Part shown: positions 8,569 to 17,467 of the stretch, one piece after another
How positions within the stretch are numbered: position 1 is the first letter of the stretch
Layout: every line of letters begins with the position of its first letter
Source: Guptibacillus hwajinpoensis
GTDB taxonomy: Bacteria > Bacillota > Bacilli > Bacillales > Guptibacillaceae
Direction: 5' to 3'
Assembly (NCBI RefSeq): GCF_005144865.1
Contig: NZ_SWFM01000002.1
Span: forward strand, 372,001-436,000
Length of the DNA: 64,000 nt
Notes under the pieces: model-generated
Told to the model about the DNA's origin: nothing
Databases searched by the model: none
Seen by the model: only the letters and a program-made list of their open reading frames with translations
Position numbers and translations under genes: made by a program

Positions 8569-8724
8569 CAATCACGGGGACTGTTCTCGTGATTCGCCTT
8601 CAAGTTAAAAACTACTGTCCACTAATACGAGATACGAAAAAAACAGGTGTACTACTAATGAGTAGCACACCTGTTTTTTCTGTATTCTAAAGCAAGTGAA
8701 TCAGCAGAACCGTCCCGGTGATTC
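8569..8724. repeat. MITE-like repeat, copy C
   Basis: Complete 156-bp copy: left terminus 8569-8595, right terminus 8698-8724 (inverted relative to the left), and an internal hairpin (about 8640-8680) whose arms differ in sequence from copies A/B but still pair. The hairpin has flanking A and T runs, so it can terminate transcription in both directions. Confidence 0.88.
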
Positions 8725-8858
8725 CCAGACTGATTTCAACAAGAAGGATTTGACAATGTGTAAGTTCTGCTAGAATAATAAAGTATGGTAATATGATGAT
8801 CTTGAAATCGAGTTGTGAAATTTCTGAAACGTAATGATTAAAAAGGAGGAAGTTGAAT

Positions 8859-9827
8859 GTGAAGCCAAAAATTGAAGATGTTGCTAAGGTGGCGGGTGTT
8901 TCACCTACTACGGTTTCTCGTGTACTAAATAATCGGGGCTATATAGGTGAAAAGACGAGGGAGAAAGTTCATAAAGCAATGGAACAATTGAACTATTACC
9001 CGAATGAAGTTGCTCGTTCGCTTTTTATCAAAAAAACGTTCCTGATTGGTCTTATTTTCCCAACGACGAGTAACCCTTTCTATGGTCAGCTTATCTTTCA
9101 CTTAGAAAACCTTGCATCTGAACTTGGTTACAAAGTGTTACTTTGTAATAGCCAGGGGCGGGAAGATAAAGAGAGAAGTTACTTAAGGATGTTACAAAGA
9201 AATCAAGTTGATGGTATTATTGCGGGTGCTCATAATAAAGGAATTGAAGAATATGAAGATCCAAACCTTCCTGTAGTGGGAATAGATCGTTATTTGTCTA
9301 CCAAAATCCCTGTTGTATCAAGTGATAATTACCAGGGTGGAGAAAAGGCAACACAATTATTAATTGAAAAGGGATGTCGATCCATTGTTCATATTAATGG
9401 TCCCATTTCATTAGAAACACCAGCGAATATGCGAAGAAAAGCTTATGAAGATGTTATGGAACGCAACGGATTGACACCGCTTACGTATGAATATGAAGCA
9501 AATGATTCAGTTTTTTCTTTACTATTTGAAGAAAACCCAGAGGTAGATGGCATTTTTGCTAGTGATGATCTAATTGCTGCTAGAGTCATGCAGGAGGCTA
9601 GGAATAGAGGAATTGATATTCCTACTAAATTAAAGATAGTTGGATATGATGGCACAGAGACGACAAGACTCTTACTCCCAGAATTAACAACAATAGAGCA
9701 ACCAGTAAGAGAAATAGCCGTTAAAGCTTTAGAAATATTGATGAAACAGATCAATAAAGAAGAAGATTATGAGTCAGCAACCATATTACCAGTAAAGCTA
9801 ATTGAAAGTGATACTACCAGAAAGTAA
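8859..9827 (+). CDS. LacI-family repressor of the fructan operon
   Basis: A 322-residue LacI-family regulator: DNA-binding domain EDVAKVAGVSPTTVSRVLNN (about 4-23) and a periplasmic-binding-like effector domain with GIFASDDLIAA near 240. I chose GTG 8859, 8 nt after AAAAGGAGGA; an in-frame TTG at 8853 is too close to that site. TTGACA at 8750 with an AATAAT-like -10 is a plausible promoter. It lies directly upstream of a fructan ABC importer and GH32 gene, its likely target, with operator candidates at 9885-9947. Confidence 0.93.
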   Translation: MKPKIEDVAKVAGVSPTTVSRVLNNRGYIGEKTREKVHKAMEQLNYYPNEVARSLFIKKTFLIGLIFPTTSNPFYGQLIFHLENLASELGYKVLLCNSQGREDKERSYLRMLQRNQVDGIIAGAHNKGIEEYEDPNLPVVGIDRYLSTKIPVVSSDNYQGGEKATQLLIEKGCRSIVHINGPISLETPANMRRKAYEDVMERNGLTPLTYEYEANDSVFSLLFEENPEVDGIFASDDLIAARVMQEARNRGIDIPTKLKIVGYDGTETTRLLLPELTTIEQPVREIAVKALEILMKQINKEEDYESATILPVKLIESDTTRK

Positions 9828-9884
9828 GAGGGGTATTTCTCTACGCTTCTTTCTTTCGAATAGTATTTCTATTTTTTTAAAAAC

Positions 9885-9930
9885 AATATGTCATCCGGTT
9901 GACATATGAAACCGGATGACATATTATAAT
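9885..9930 (+). promoter_or_regulatory. Promoter overlapped by a 16-bp inverted repeat
   Basis: Arms 9885-9900 and 9910-9925 are perfectly complementary around a 9-nt centre. TTGACA (9899-9904), 17 nt, then TATTAT (9922-9927) form a good sigma-A promoter lying across the dyad. The repeat could be an operator or the end of the regulator transcript. It drives the sugar transport operon. Confidence 0.6.
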
Positions 9931-9933
9931 CTT

Positions 9934-9947
9934 TGTAGACGGTTACA
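9934..9947 (+). promoter_or_regulatory. cre-like / LacI operator
   Basis: TGTAGACGGTTACA matches the catabolite-responsive consensus TGWAARCGYTWNCW at 12 of 14 positions and lies just downstream of the predicted -10, where CcpA or the local LacI protein would block initiation. Confidence 0.5.
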
Positions 9948-10036
9948 TTTATAGGAAAATTAGAAAAAATTTATTTTGTTCATCGTTTCATGAAGTGATG
10001 CCAACGTCCGTTATTTTAAAGGGGAGGGATACAGAA

Positions 10037-11320
10037 GTGAAAAAGTTAATCTTACTAGTTTTCGGTTTGTGTATGGCAGTTGTGGTCGCAGCTTGTAGTG
10101 GAGAGGAAGCGTCAAGTGGTAACAAAAATGAAGTATCGATGTGGGTTCACACTTCAAATGAAACAGCTGAAGGTAAAGAGATGCAAAGTCTAATCGATCA
10201 GTTTAACGAGGAAAATGAGGAAGGCTATACAGCAAAAATTGAGTTCATTCCTAGAAGTGGAAGCGGTGGCGGTTATGAAGATAAAATCAACGCAGCTTTG
10301 ACAACGGATACATTACCTGATGTATTAACACTTGATGGGCCTAATACAGCAGCATATGCTGAGGCAGGGATGATTGCACCAATCGGTGACTATATCAGCA
10401 ATAAAGATGATTTATTACCAAGTATTATTCAGCAAGGTACATATAATGATGAATTATATGCAGTTGGATATTCCGAATCGGGCGTAGGTATTTTCTACAA
10501 TAAACAAATGCTGGAGGATGCAGGGGTTGATTTAGCGACATTACCGACAGTTGAAGAGCCGTGGGACTGGAATGAATTCATGGACTTGAATGAAACACTT
10601 GTGAAAGAGTATGATCAACCCGCTATTGATATGGGATTAAAGGATCAAAGTGAGTGGTTAATGTATGCGTTCACACCATTCTTATGGTCGCAAGGTGGAA
10701 GCATTGTTTCTGAAGATGGCACGAAGGCAACAGGCTTCTTCAATGATGAGAATAGCGTCAAAACAATGAGTTTTATTCAAGAGATGGTTGAAAAAGGATA
10801 CACGACAAAGACACCTGTAGAAAAAGGATTTCAAACTGGTAAATATCCTATGATGATGACAGGTTCATGGACGATTGCCGAAATGAAAAGTAGCTATCCT
10901 GATGTAAATTATGGCGTTATGCCTTATCCAACATCTCCGGATACGAATGAGTTAGTTTCTCCATCGGGCTCATGGCAATATGCCATGTCTGCTACAACCG
11001 ATAAAGAGGAAGCGGCTGCTGCCTTAATTGATTTCTTAACGCAAACAGAGGCTCTTACAAAAATCAGTCTCGCAAATAGTGTTCTACCAGCTGCGACTTC
11101 AGTAATAGAAGAAATTAGAGGAGAAGTTTCACCTCAAATGCAAGTTCTCATTGATCAAAATGCAAAATCGGCACATGCACGACCAGTACTTCCAGGGTAT
11201 CCAAAAGTAAGCCGTACATTCCAAGAAACCATCAGTGATGTCACTTATTTTGAAGAGAATCAAGATATTCAGAAATTACTCAATACCAAGTCTTCACAAA
11301 TTGATAAAGCGTTACAATAA
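10037..11320 (+). CDS. ABC transporter sugar-binding lipoprotein
   Basis: A 427-residue extracellular solute-binding protein of the carbohydrate (CUT1) class. Lipoprotein signal peptide with lipobox VAAC near residue 20, then the two-lobe binding fold. GTG at 10037 is chosen because GGGGAGGGAT precedes it and the signal peptide begins there. Two permease genes and a GH32 enzyme follow, so the ligand is probably a fructo-oligosaccharide or sucrose-type sugar (inferred). No ATPase is encoded here; such importers usually share an MsmX-type ATPase. Confidence 0.9.
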   Translation: MKKLILLVFGLCMAVVVAACSGEEASSGNKNEVSMWVHTSNETAEGKEMQSLIDQFNEENEEGYTAKIEFIPRSGSGGGYEDKINAALTTDTLPDVLTLDGPNTAAYAEAGMIAPIGDYISNKDDLLPSIIQQGTYNDELYAVGYSESGVGIFYNKQMLEDAGVDLATLPTVEEPWDWNEFMDLNETLVKEYDQPAIDMGLKDQSEWLMYAFTPFLWSQGGSIVSEDGTKATGFFNDENSVKTMSFIQEMVEKGYTTKTPVEKGFQTGKYPMMMTGSWTIAEMKSSYPDVNYGVMPYPTSPDTNELVSPSGSWQYAMSATTDKEEAAAALIDFLTQTEALTKISLANSVLPAATSVIEEIRGEVSPQMQVLIDQNAKSAHARPVLPGYPKVSRTFQETISDVTYFEENQDIQKLLNTKSSQIDKALQ

Positions 11321-11328
11321 TAGAATTC

Positions 11329-11364
11329 GTAAACCGACCTGTCTCGATTTTCAGGTCGGTTTAC
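11329..11364 (+). other. Intercistronic stem-loop between binding protein and permease
   Basis: A perfect 13-bp stem (GTAAACCGACCTG / CAGGTCGGTTTAC) with a 10-nt loop and no T run. Such hairpins commonly protect the binding-protein mRNA or limit read-through so that it is made in excess over the permeases. A similar arrangement occurs at 60521-60544 in the second sugar operon. Confidence 0.7.
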
Positions 11365-11385
11365 CTTTAAAAGGAGACATCAAAG

Positions 11386-12267
11386 ATGAAGAAGCTCAAT
11401 TCCAGTATGAACCTACCCGCATACTTATTCTTATCTCCTGCGCTAGTATTAATGGGGTTATTTCTAATTATTCCAGCTTTAATGGCAATTTACTACGCAT
11501 TTACTGATTACTATTTATTAACGCCAGATAATAAACAGTTTGTCGGCTTAGATAATTTTATCGAAATTTTTAAAGACCCGATCTTCTTACAAAGTTTAAA
11601 GAATATCGTCCTCTTTGTTGTTTGTGTTATTCCAATCCAAATCGGAGCTGCATTAGGTTTGGCCCTACTGATTAACAAGAACAGAAGAGGAAATATCTTC
11701 TTTAAAATAGCTTATTTTGCTCCAGTGGTTCTTTCTTTAGTTGTTATTTCAGTACTCTGGCTTTATTTATTAAATCCATCTGAAGGTTTAATTAATGTTC
11801 TTTTGGAAAAAGTGGGAATCGAAGCCCAACCTTTTCTTTCGAGTCCTAAACAAGCTCTTTATACAATCGTTTTTGTATCTGCCTGGCAAGGTGCCGGTTA
11901 CCAAATGTTGATCTTCCTAGCTGGGCTCCAAAACATCCCGAGCAGTGTTTATGAAGCTAGTAAAATTGATGGTGCAAACAAATGGCAAAATTTCATCCAC
12001 ATTACGCTTCCGCTGTTAAGGCCGACAACTCTGTTAATTATGATTACGACCTTTATAGCAGCATTTAAGTTAATCATTCAACCAATGGTTATGACGCAAG
12101 GTGGTCCAATGAATTCAACGATGACACCAGTTTACTATATTTATCAATCAGGATTTTCAGATCGGTTGATTGGTTATTCAAGCGCCATGACTGTTGTTTT
12201 TGGCATTGTAATTGGGCTAGTAACAATCGTTCAAAACAAGCTATCAAAGGGGGATGATGGATCATGA
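11386..12267 (+). CDS. ABC sugar transporter permease, MalF/UgpA type
   Basis: A 293-residue inner-membrane permease with six predicted transmembrane segments. The cytoplasmic EAA loop, ATPase contact, reads YEASKIDGANKWQNFIHITL (about 188-207). RBS AAAAGGAGA. Overlaps the next permease by four bases (ATGA), so the pair is translationally coupled and forms the heterodimeric channel. Confidence 0.93.
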   Translation: MKKLNSSMNLPAYLFLSPALVLMGLFLIIPALMAIYYAFTDYYLLTPDNKQFVGLDNFIEIFKDPIFLQSLKNIVLFVVCVIPIQIGAALGLALLINKNRRGNIFFKIAYFAPVVLSLVVISVLWLYLLNPSEGLINVLLEKVGIEAQPFLSSPKQALYTIVFVSAWQGAGYQMLIFLAGLQNIPSSVYEASKIDGANKWQNFIHITLPLLRPTTLLIMITTFIAAFKLIIQPMVMTQGGPMNSTMTPVYYIYQSGFSDRLIGYSSAMTVVFGIVIGLVTIVQNKLSKGDDGS

Positions 12268-13106
12268 GCAAGCCGGTTAAGAGAATAATAGAATACTCGT
12301 TTCTCACTCTATTAGCGTCTATTTTTATTTTTCCGATGATTTGGATGATTGCATCCTCAATGAAACCTGAAGGAGATATCTATGTTGACATGGGAACCAT
12401 TCAGTCTTTCTTCCCTTCAATAAATCCATCCGAGTGGTTTCAAACTTATCAGGCTTTGTTTGAAAGATTTGATGTATTGAAATATGTGTTCAATAGCGTC
12501 ATGTATGCTGTCATTGTTACAGCAGGATCAATCGTAGTAAATGCGATGGCAGGGTACGCATTCGCGAAATTCAACTTTACTGGAAAGAAGTTTCTATTTG
12601 GCTTGCTTTTATCACTCTTAATCGTCCCGATGGAAACCTTGATTATTACACAATTTACAGTGGCACATGAGTTAGGAATCCTAAACACAAGAATGGCTGT
12701 TGTGTTGCCGATGCTTGCTAATATGTTATTTATCTACCTTTTTCGCAATTTCTTTAAAGCTGTTCCAGATGAAATTATTGAATCCGTTCAATTGGACGGT
12801 GCGAACTATTGGACGATTTTTTGGAAGATTATCCTCCCAATGTCAAAACCAGCGATCGCTACTGTCGGAACACTCTCCTTTATTGCAAGTTGGAATGATT
12901 ATTTATGGCCACTAATGGTCTTAACGGATACAGAAAAGTTTCCGTTACAAGTTGCCATTACAAATATTAATTCGACGCCACCTGTATACACCAACCAGGT
13001 GATGGCGATTCTTACACTCTCTACAATTCCACTTATTATCGTTTATATTGTCGCTCAAAAATACTTATTACAAGGACTTGGCGGCTCAGGAACAGGAATT
13101 AAATAA
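12264..13106 (+). CDS. ABC sugar transporter permease, MalG/UgpE type
   Basis: A 280-residue permease of the CUT1 family with six predicted membrane segments and the EAA loop IIESVQLDGANYWTIFWKII (about 173-192). Starts inside the stop of the previous permease (ATGA overlap). Partner of that protein in the importer; the GH32 gene follows after 39 bases. Confidence 0.93.
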   Translation: MSKPVKRIIEYSFLTLLASIFIFPMIWMIASSMKPEGDIYVDMGTIQSFFPSINPSEWFQTYQALFERFDVLKYVFNSVMYAVIVTAGSIVVNAMAGYAFAKFNFTGKKFLFGLLLSLLIVPMETLIITQFTVAHELGILNTRMAVVLPMLANMLFIYLFRNFFKAVPDEIIESVQLDGANYWTIFWKIILPMSKPAIATVGTLSFIASWNDYLWPLMVLTDTEKFPLQVAITNINSTPPVYTNQVMAILTLSTIPLIIVYIVAQKYLLQGLGGSGTGIK

Positions 13107-13145
13107 GCTGCTAAAAAATAGATCTAGCATATTGGAGGATGACAA

Positions 13146-14600
13146 ATGAAAACAAATGCCTTAGGAAAATACAGACCATATTTACATTTCGCTCCACAAA
13201 AAAACTGGATGAATGACCCGAACGGATTAATTTTCTTTGATGGAGAGTATCATTTGTTCTATCAGTATCATCCGGATAGTACGGTCTGGGGACCAATGCA
13301 CTGGGGACATGCGGTTAGTAAAGATTTAATAGACTGGGAGGAGCTAGATATTGCGCTTTATCCCGATGAGCATGGAATGATCTTTTCAGGTAGTGCTGTT
13401 GTGGATTGGGAGAACACGACCGGTTTCTTTCCAAATGGACCAGGATTAGTAGCTGTTTTTACGTATCATCTTGATGGGGAAGCAGGAGCAGAACCTACAC
13501 AGACGCAAGGCATCGCCTACAGTTACGATCGTGGAAGAACGTGGGTGAAATATGAAGGCAATTCTGTTTTAACTAGTGATTCAAAAGTTGATTTTAGAGA
13601 TCCTAAAGTATTTTGGAATGATAAGGAAAAGAACTGGATGATGGTACTAGCTACTGGTCAAACTATCTCATTCTATTCTTCGCCTAACTTAATTAATTGG
13701 AATTTTGAAAGTGAGTTTGGGGAAGGGATAGGACTTCACACTGGCGTGTGGGAATGCCCTGATTTATTTCAGTTACAGGTACCCGAGACAGATGAAATTA
13801 AATGGGTGTTACTTGTAAGTGTTGGAGATAATCCTGAATTTGAAACAGGATCACAAACACAGTATTTTGTTGGTGAATTTGATGGGCGTACATTTAAACC
13901 AGATCACGATTCAATCCATTTACTAGACTTTGGTAAGGATAACTATGCTGGGGTTAGCTTTTCTGATATTCCTCAGATAGATGGAAGGCGCATTTATCTT
14001 GGGTGGATGAGTAACTGGCGCTATGCAAACGAAGTGCCGACGAACGGTTGGAGAAGCCAAATGACACTACCAAGAGAACTTTCTCTTCAAAAGGTAGGGG
14101 AAGAATATAATGTGAATCAATTACCAGTTAAGGAAATTGAATCATATTTCTCAATAGATAGCGTGATTGATGGAGAGGTTAGTCATGAAAATGGAACGAA
14201 AAAGTATCCAGTTGGAAGTCCTTTTGTTGATTGTTCCATAAATATTGAAAGGGAAAATTCACAACAGTTTGGCATCACTGTGAATCATTCGAAAGAACAG
14301 ACTACTAATATTGAAATCGATTACAATATGAATGCTATTCGCGTGGTCCGTAAAGATTCAGGGGAAATTGATTTCTCAAGTAATTTTATTGATGATCAGA
14401 TAGTGAAAGTCGAGAATATCAACGAGCTTAATTTAAGGATGATTATAGACTCTTCTTCCATTGAACTATTTATTAACGAAGGGCAATATGCACTTACTAG
14501 TTTGGTTTATCCAGATCATGCGTGTGAATCAATTTCGTTTTCTTCTATTAAAGGTAGTGTTATTCTTCGCGATGGCTATATCGCTAAACCTGCTCAATAA
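13146..14600 (+). CDS. GH32 fructosidase (levanase/invertase family)
   Basis: A 484-residue glycoside hydrolase family 32 enzyme: five-bladed propeller with the three signature motifs, WMNDPNG (nucleophile D24), FRDPK (transition-state stabiliser about D151) and WECPD (acid/base about E203), followed by a C-terminal beta-sandwich from about 340. There is no signal peptide, so it acts in the cytoplasm on imported beta-fructosides, releasing fructose. RBS GGAGGATG. Last gene of the LacI/ABC operon; a MITE-like repeat begins at its stop codon. Levan-, inulin- or sucrose-preference cannot be decided here. Confidence 0.95.
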   Translation: MKTNALGKYRPYLHFAPQKNWMNDPNGLIFFDGEYHLFYQYHPDSTVWGPMHWGHAVSKDLIDWEELDIALYPDEHGMIFSGSAVVDWENTTGFFPNGPGLVAVFTYHLDGEAGAEPTQTQGIAYSYDRGRTWVKYEGNSVLTSDSKVDFRDPKVFWNDKEKNWMMVLATGQTISFYSSPNLINWNFESEFGEGIGLHTGVWECPDLFQLQVPETDEIKWVLLVSVGDNPEFETGSQTQYFVGEFDGRTFKPDHDSIHLLDFGKDNYAGVSFSDIPQIDGRRIYLGWMSNWRYANEVPTNGWRSQMTLPRELSLQKVGEEYNVNQLPVKEIESYFSIDSVIDGEVSHENGTKKYPVGSPFVDCSINIERENSQQFGITVNHSKEQTTNIEIDYNMNAIRVVRKDSGEIDFSSNFIDDQIVKVENINELNLRMIIDSSSIELFINEGQYALTSLVYPDHACESISFSSIKGSVILRDGYIAKPAQ

Positions 14601-14744
14601 TCACGAGAATTACAGGGGAGGTTCTCATGATTCATTTCAACGTATAAATAGGTAAAGAAGAACCAGGAGGCTATCCAACAAATGAATAGCTTTCCTGGCT
14701 TTTTTATGTATACAAGTGAATTAGCAGAACCGTCTTGCTGATTC
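14599..14744. repeat. MITE-like repeat, copy D
   Basis: Starts within the GH32 stop codon. The left terminus carries a short insertion (AATCACGAGAATTACAGG...). The internal hairpin (CCAGGAGGCTAT / ATAGCTTTCCTGG) is followed by TTTTTT, so this copy supplies the terminator of the fructan operon. Right terminus 14718-14744. Confidence 0.8.
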
Positions 14745-14892
14745 CAACCTAATAATAGTAAAGCTCTATTCTATTTCGGGCTGGCTGTTATCATTGGTAT
14801 TGCAATCGTTGCAGTAGGCGTGCTTTAATATTTGGGTTTTTAAGCTATGAAAAACAGTACGGTTTAATCGCAACGCTATTCCTGATATGTGA

Positions 14893-14997
14893 AACCCGAT
14901 ATATTGTCCAGAATTCCAATTTATTGTCCAAAATCGAAATATATTAGCCAAACTGAGATTATATTGGCCAAATCTAGGCTTTATTAGCCAAATCCTC
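14893..14997. repeat. Five-unit 20-bp tandem array, block 1
   Basis: The core ATTGTCCA/ATTRGCCA recurs at 14903, 14923, 14943, 14963 and 14983, a strict 20-bp period. The A/T-rich spacers vary, while the order of core variants (GTCC, GTCC, AGCC, GGCC, AGCC) is nearly that of block 2 at 19869-19973. Both blocks are preceded by the same GTGAAWCCCGATAT. An apparent reverse-strand ORF across this region is an artefact. Confidence 0.85.
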
Positions 14998-15030
14998 AAA
15001 ATAGAAAGCCACTCGCTCATGTAAGCGGGT

Positions 15031-15191
15031 GAATCACGGGGATGGTTCTCGTGATTCATGTCGGAGTTTAAACAGGATTACACAAATATGAGCTCAAGAA
15101 AATTCAGGAGGCTAATAGTTCAATTGATTAGTTCACCTGAATTCTCTGTTTTGTGTAAGCAAGTGAATCGGCAGAACCGTCCCGTTGATTA
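15031..15191. repeat. MITE-like repeat, copy E
   Basis: 161-bp copy with left terminus 15031-15057, hairpin about 15098-15140 (TTCAGGAGGCTAAT / ATTAGTTCACCTGAA) and right terminus 15165-15191. It starts 34 bases after the tandem array. Confidence 0.85.
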
Positions 15192-15235
15192 TGCATATCT
15201 TTACGATTGGGAAAACATTTATCTATACTAAAAAT

Positions 15236-15272
15236 AAAAGAAAGCCCAGATTTAATCTGGGCTTTCTTTTTT
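15236..15272. terminator. Bidirectional terminator
   Basis: A 17-bp perfect inverted repeat (15236-15252 / 15254-15270) with A run on one side and T run on the other. It ends the reverse-strand lipoprotein gene, whose stop codon touches it. Confidence 0.9.
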
Positions 15273-15810
15273 AATTACTCATGTTTTTAACATCATCAAT
15301 TGTTGAAAAGATCCTAATATAAACGTTTCTTATGTTTTCATCATTTAGTTTGTCATTATAAAGTCCGTAACCCCAATGAGTTAACTCTTCCTTATGAAAA
15401 TAAACTCCAGTAGCATATATAAGACTATCTACTTCAGGATATTTCTCATAAGAATACTTTTCATACACAAATGGGACGTATGATTTACTTGATTCAATAA
15501 AGAAAAAAGGTATATTTGTATTTTTATAAACTTTTGCATATTTACCCTGGGATGCTTTGATTAAGTTCTCTTTAGTAATAATAACGGCATCAATTTCTTC
15601 CGGTTTTGGTTTTAACTTTTCCATCTCCTCAAAAGTAATATTGGTAAACTTCACCTTCTCCTCATTCAAGTTTGGAATATCTCCAATTACTGCAACTTCT
15701 AAATCACTACCATCGTATTCAATATAGTCTGTAGAATCTGTAGTTTCTGTACTACAACCTAATAAATTTAATAATAGAGATAGGACAATCAAAATATATA
15801 ATCTCTTCAT
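15271..15810 (-). CDS. Hypothetical lipoprotein
   Basis: A 179-residue predicted lipoprotein: MKRLYILIVLSLLLNLLGC gives a signal peptide with lipobox NLLGC. The start at 15810 has GGAGGT five bases upstream; an in-frame ATG 12 bases earlier overlaps that site. The mature part is acidic and Tyr/Lys-rich without a motif I recognise. It is monocistronic, convergent with nothing but repeats. Function unknown. Confidence 0.8.
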   Translation of the reverse strand: MKRLYILIVLSLLLNLLGCSTETTDSTDYIEYDGSDLEVAVIGDIPNLNEEKVKFTNITFEEMEKLKPKPEEIDAVIITKENLIKASQGKYAKVYKNTNIPFFFIESSKSYVPFVYEKYSYEKYPEVDSLIYATGVYFHKEELTHWGYGLYNDKLNDENIRNVYIRIFSTIDDVKNMSN

Positions 15811-15967
15811 GTAAACCTCCAAAACTTTTTCTTACATTATATCAAGAAGGTCACGAGTTCCGACCAATAAATCCCAAATTAAGGATTAAGTCATACTAAA
15901 ATAATTAGGTTAAAATATGACCTTCTCATTTATAGGTATTTTATAACAGATAGGTATGCTTGAAGAA

Positions 15968-15993
15968 GAATCGCGGCGGGGTTTTCGTGATTC
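15968..15993. repeat. Solo terminus of the MITE-like repeat
   Basis: A single left-type terminus (GAATCGCGGCGGGG...CGTGATTC) followed by TTTTT, without the rest of the element. The 15823-16174 gap otherwise shows no gene and includes a C-rich run (ACGCCCCCCC at about 16011). Confidence 0.65.
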
Positions 15994-16174
15994 TTTTTGG
16001 TTTAAGGAATACGCCCCCCCACTAAAAGAAACCACCAAAACCTCCTAACGTACCACTTCTTTAAACTTCACCACAATAACTCCCCATGTAAAACTACCTA
16101 TTTTCCAAAAACCTCCTAGTCCATACGTTTCGTTTTAAAACTAATCAAAAGGTGGAGCAGCCTAAAAACGAGAA

Positions 16175-16206
16175 CTCCTCAGTTGTAGACTTTTAAAACT
16201 GAGGAG
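16175..16206 (+). promoter_or_regulatory. Hairpin that occludes a ribosome binding site
   Basis: CTCCTCAGTT (16175-16184) is perfectly complementary to AACTGAGGAG (16197-16206) across a 12-nt loop. The right arm contains the GAGGAG Shine-Dalgarno of the carboxypeptidase that starts at 16214. No T run follows, so it is not a terminator; translational control is inferred. Confidence 0.6.
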
Positions 16207-16213
16207 GAATCGA

Positions 16214-17419
16214 ATGAGTCCAAAAAAGAACGTAACGTTATTATGCAGTACCCTGTTATTGTCATCTGTACTTGTTAGTCCTACTATGGCAGCGCCAAAT
16301 GAACAACGTGCTGCAGCGCAAAGTCAAGAATACGCTACTTCAGGTTTTATCAGTCATGCTGAGTTAAGTAAAAGACTTAAGCAGATTGATAAGAACAGCC
16401 AGGGCCAAGTGAATGTAGAAGTTGCTGGTTACTCCAACCAGGGGCGTGAAATCTATAAGGCGACGGTTGGTTCAGGAGAGAAAGTTATTTTATTGCAAAG
16501 TGAAATTCATGGGAATGAAAAAACGGGGACGGCTGCGTTGTTGAAGATGTTGCAACACCTTGGGTCTAACTCCCCAGAAGCTAAGAAAATCAGAAGTGAA
16601 GTGACGATTGTTGCTATGCCGATGATCAATCCTGATGCGACGGAATTAAATCGACGGGGAAATGACATGTCGTGGAGTGAAGTAGTGGAGGATTTTCCAC
16701 AGCTCGCTAGTGCGTCGCCATCATGGAATTACTACACGTATACCAATCAATACTGGGATTACGCTTCTAATCCTGGCTTTGACGTAAACCGTGACTTTAA
16801 TCCGAATCTCGACTATGTGCCTCAACCTGAAGATTTTCCAAATAACTCATCAAATCCTGGGTGGTACATTACCCCTGAAGCTCAAACGGTTCGTGATGTT
16901 TACAAAGGATTGATGGATGAGTTTGGCAAAGTAGATGTGTTTGTCGATTTGCATCATCAGGGCGAGTATTATGTAGAAGGCACGGATGATAAAGTGACGC
17001 TCTCGATTTCCGGTGATTTTATTCCTGATCCTGATAGTACTGAAGGAACGAAATATAGTGAGTATGCAGATACATATAATGGTGAGTTTTCAAAACAGTT
17101 AAATGTAGCTGCTTATAACGCCTTACAGGAGAGGGGTAATTCTCCATTTGATCATATTACTCTGTATCCACAAAATCTTGATTTGCCAGGTACAGCACTT
17201 GGTTCATTTGCGTTAAATGGAAGTGGCGCTGTGCTGTTTGAAGTAACGGGTCAAACGCAAAGTTATGGTCAAAAGCGAATTGGGCAGCTGGTTAAAGCGG
17301 TTGAACTTGGACTTTACGGTATTATCGATGGCGTGACGAGCGGAGATGTGTATTCGATTGATCCCGAGGATTATGACGATATCCCACTGACAGATCGCGA
17401 TCAAGATTATGGTCATTAA
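16214..17419 (+). CDS. Secreted M14-family zinc carboxypeptidase
   Basis: A 401-residue secreted metallopeptidase with signal peptide about 1-27 (cleavage near TMAA). Zinc ligands H99/E102 in EIHGNEKTG and the histidine of VDLHHQGEYY near 238; LFEVTGQ near 340 carries the catalytic glutamate. Longer and more divergent than the other two M14 proteins here. The GAGGAGG site lies within a predicted hairpin. A second M14 gene follows 48 bases downstream, so the two are probably co-transcribed. Confidence 0.92.
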   Translation: MSPKKNVTLLCSTLLLSSVLVSPTMAAPNEQRAAAQSQEYATSGFISHAELSKRLKQIDKNSQGQVNVEVAGYSNQGREIYKATVGSGEKVILLQSEIHGNEKTGTAALLKMLQHLGSNSPEAKKIRSEVTIVAMPMINPDATELNRRGNDMSWSEVVEDFPQLASASPSWNYYTYTNQYWDYASNPGFDVNRDFNPNLDYVPQPEDFPNNSSNPGWYITPEAQTVRDVYKGLMDEFGKVDVFVDLHHQGEYYVEGTDDKVTLSISGDFIPDPDSTEGTKYSEYADTYNGEFSKQLNVAAYNALQERGNSPFDHITLYPQNLDLPGTALGSFALNGSGAVLFEVTGQTQSYGQKRIGQLVKAVELGLYGIIDGVTSGDVYSIDPEDYDDIPLTDRDQDYGH

Positions 17420-17467
17420 ATCGTTTTAATAATACAACCGAGAATTTATCTTACTAGGAGGAGAACT

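Noticed and set aside
9885-9925. Terminator of the LacI gene
   Set aside because: No T run follows and a good promoter overlaps the dyad, so a regulatory role was preferred, though read-out hairpin function is not excluded.
14893-14997. CRISPR-like array
   Set aside because: Units are 20 bp with 8-bp cores and no true direct repeats of 24-40 bp or unique spacers; no cas genes.
14766-15059. 97-residue reverse-strand ORF
   Set aside because: It spans the 20-bp tandem array and the start of repeat E; translation reflects repeats, not a protein family.
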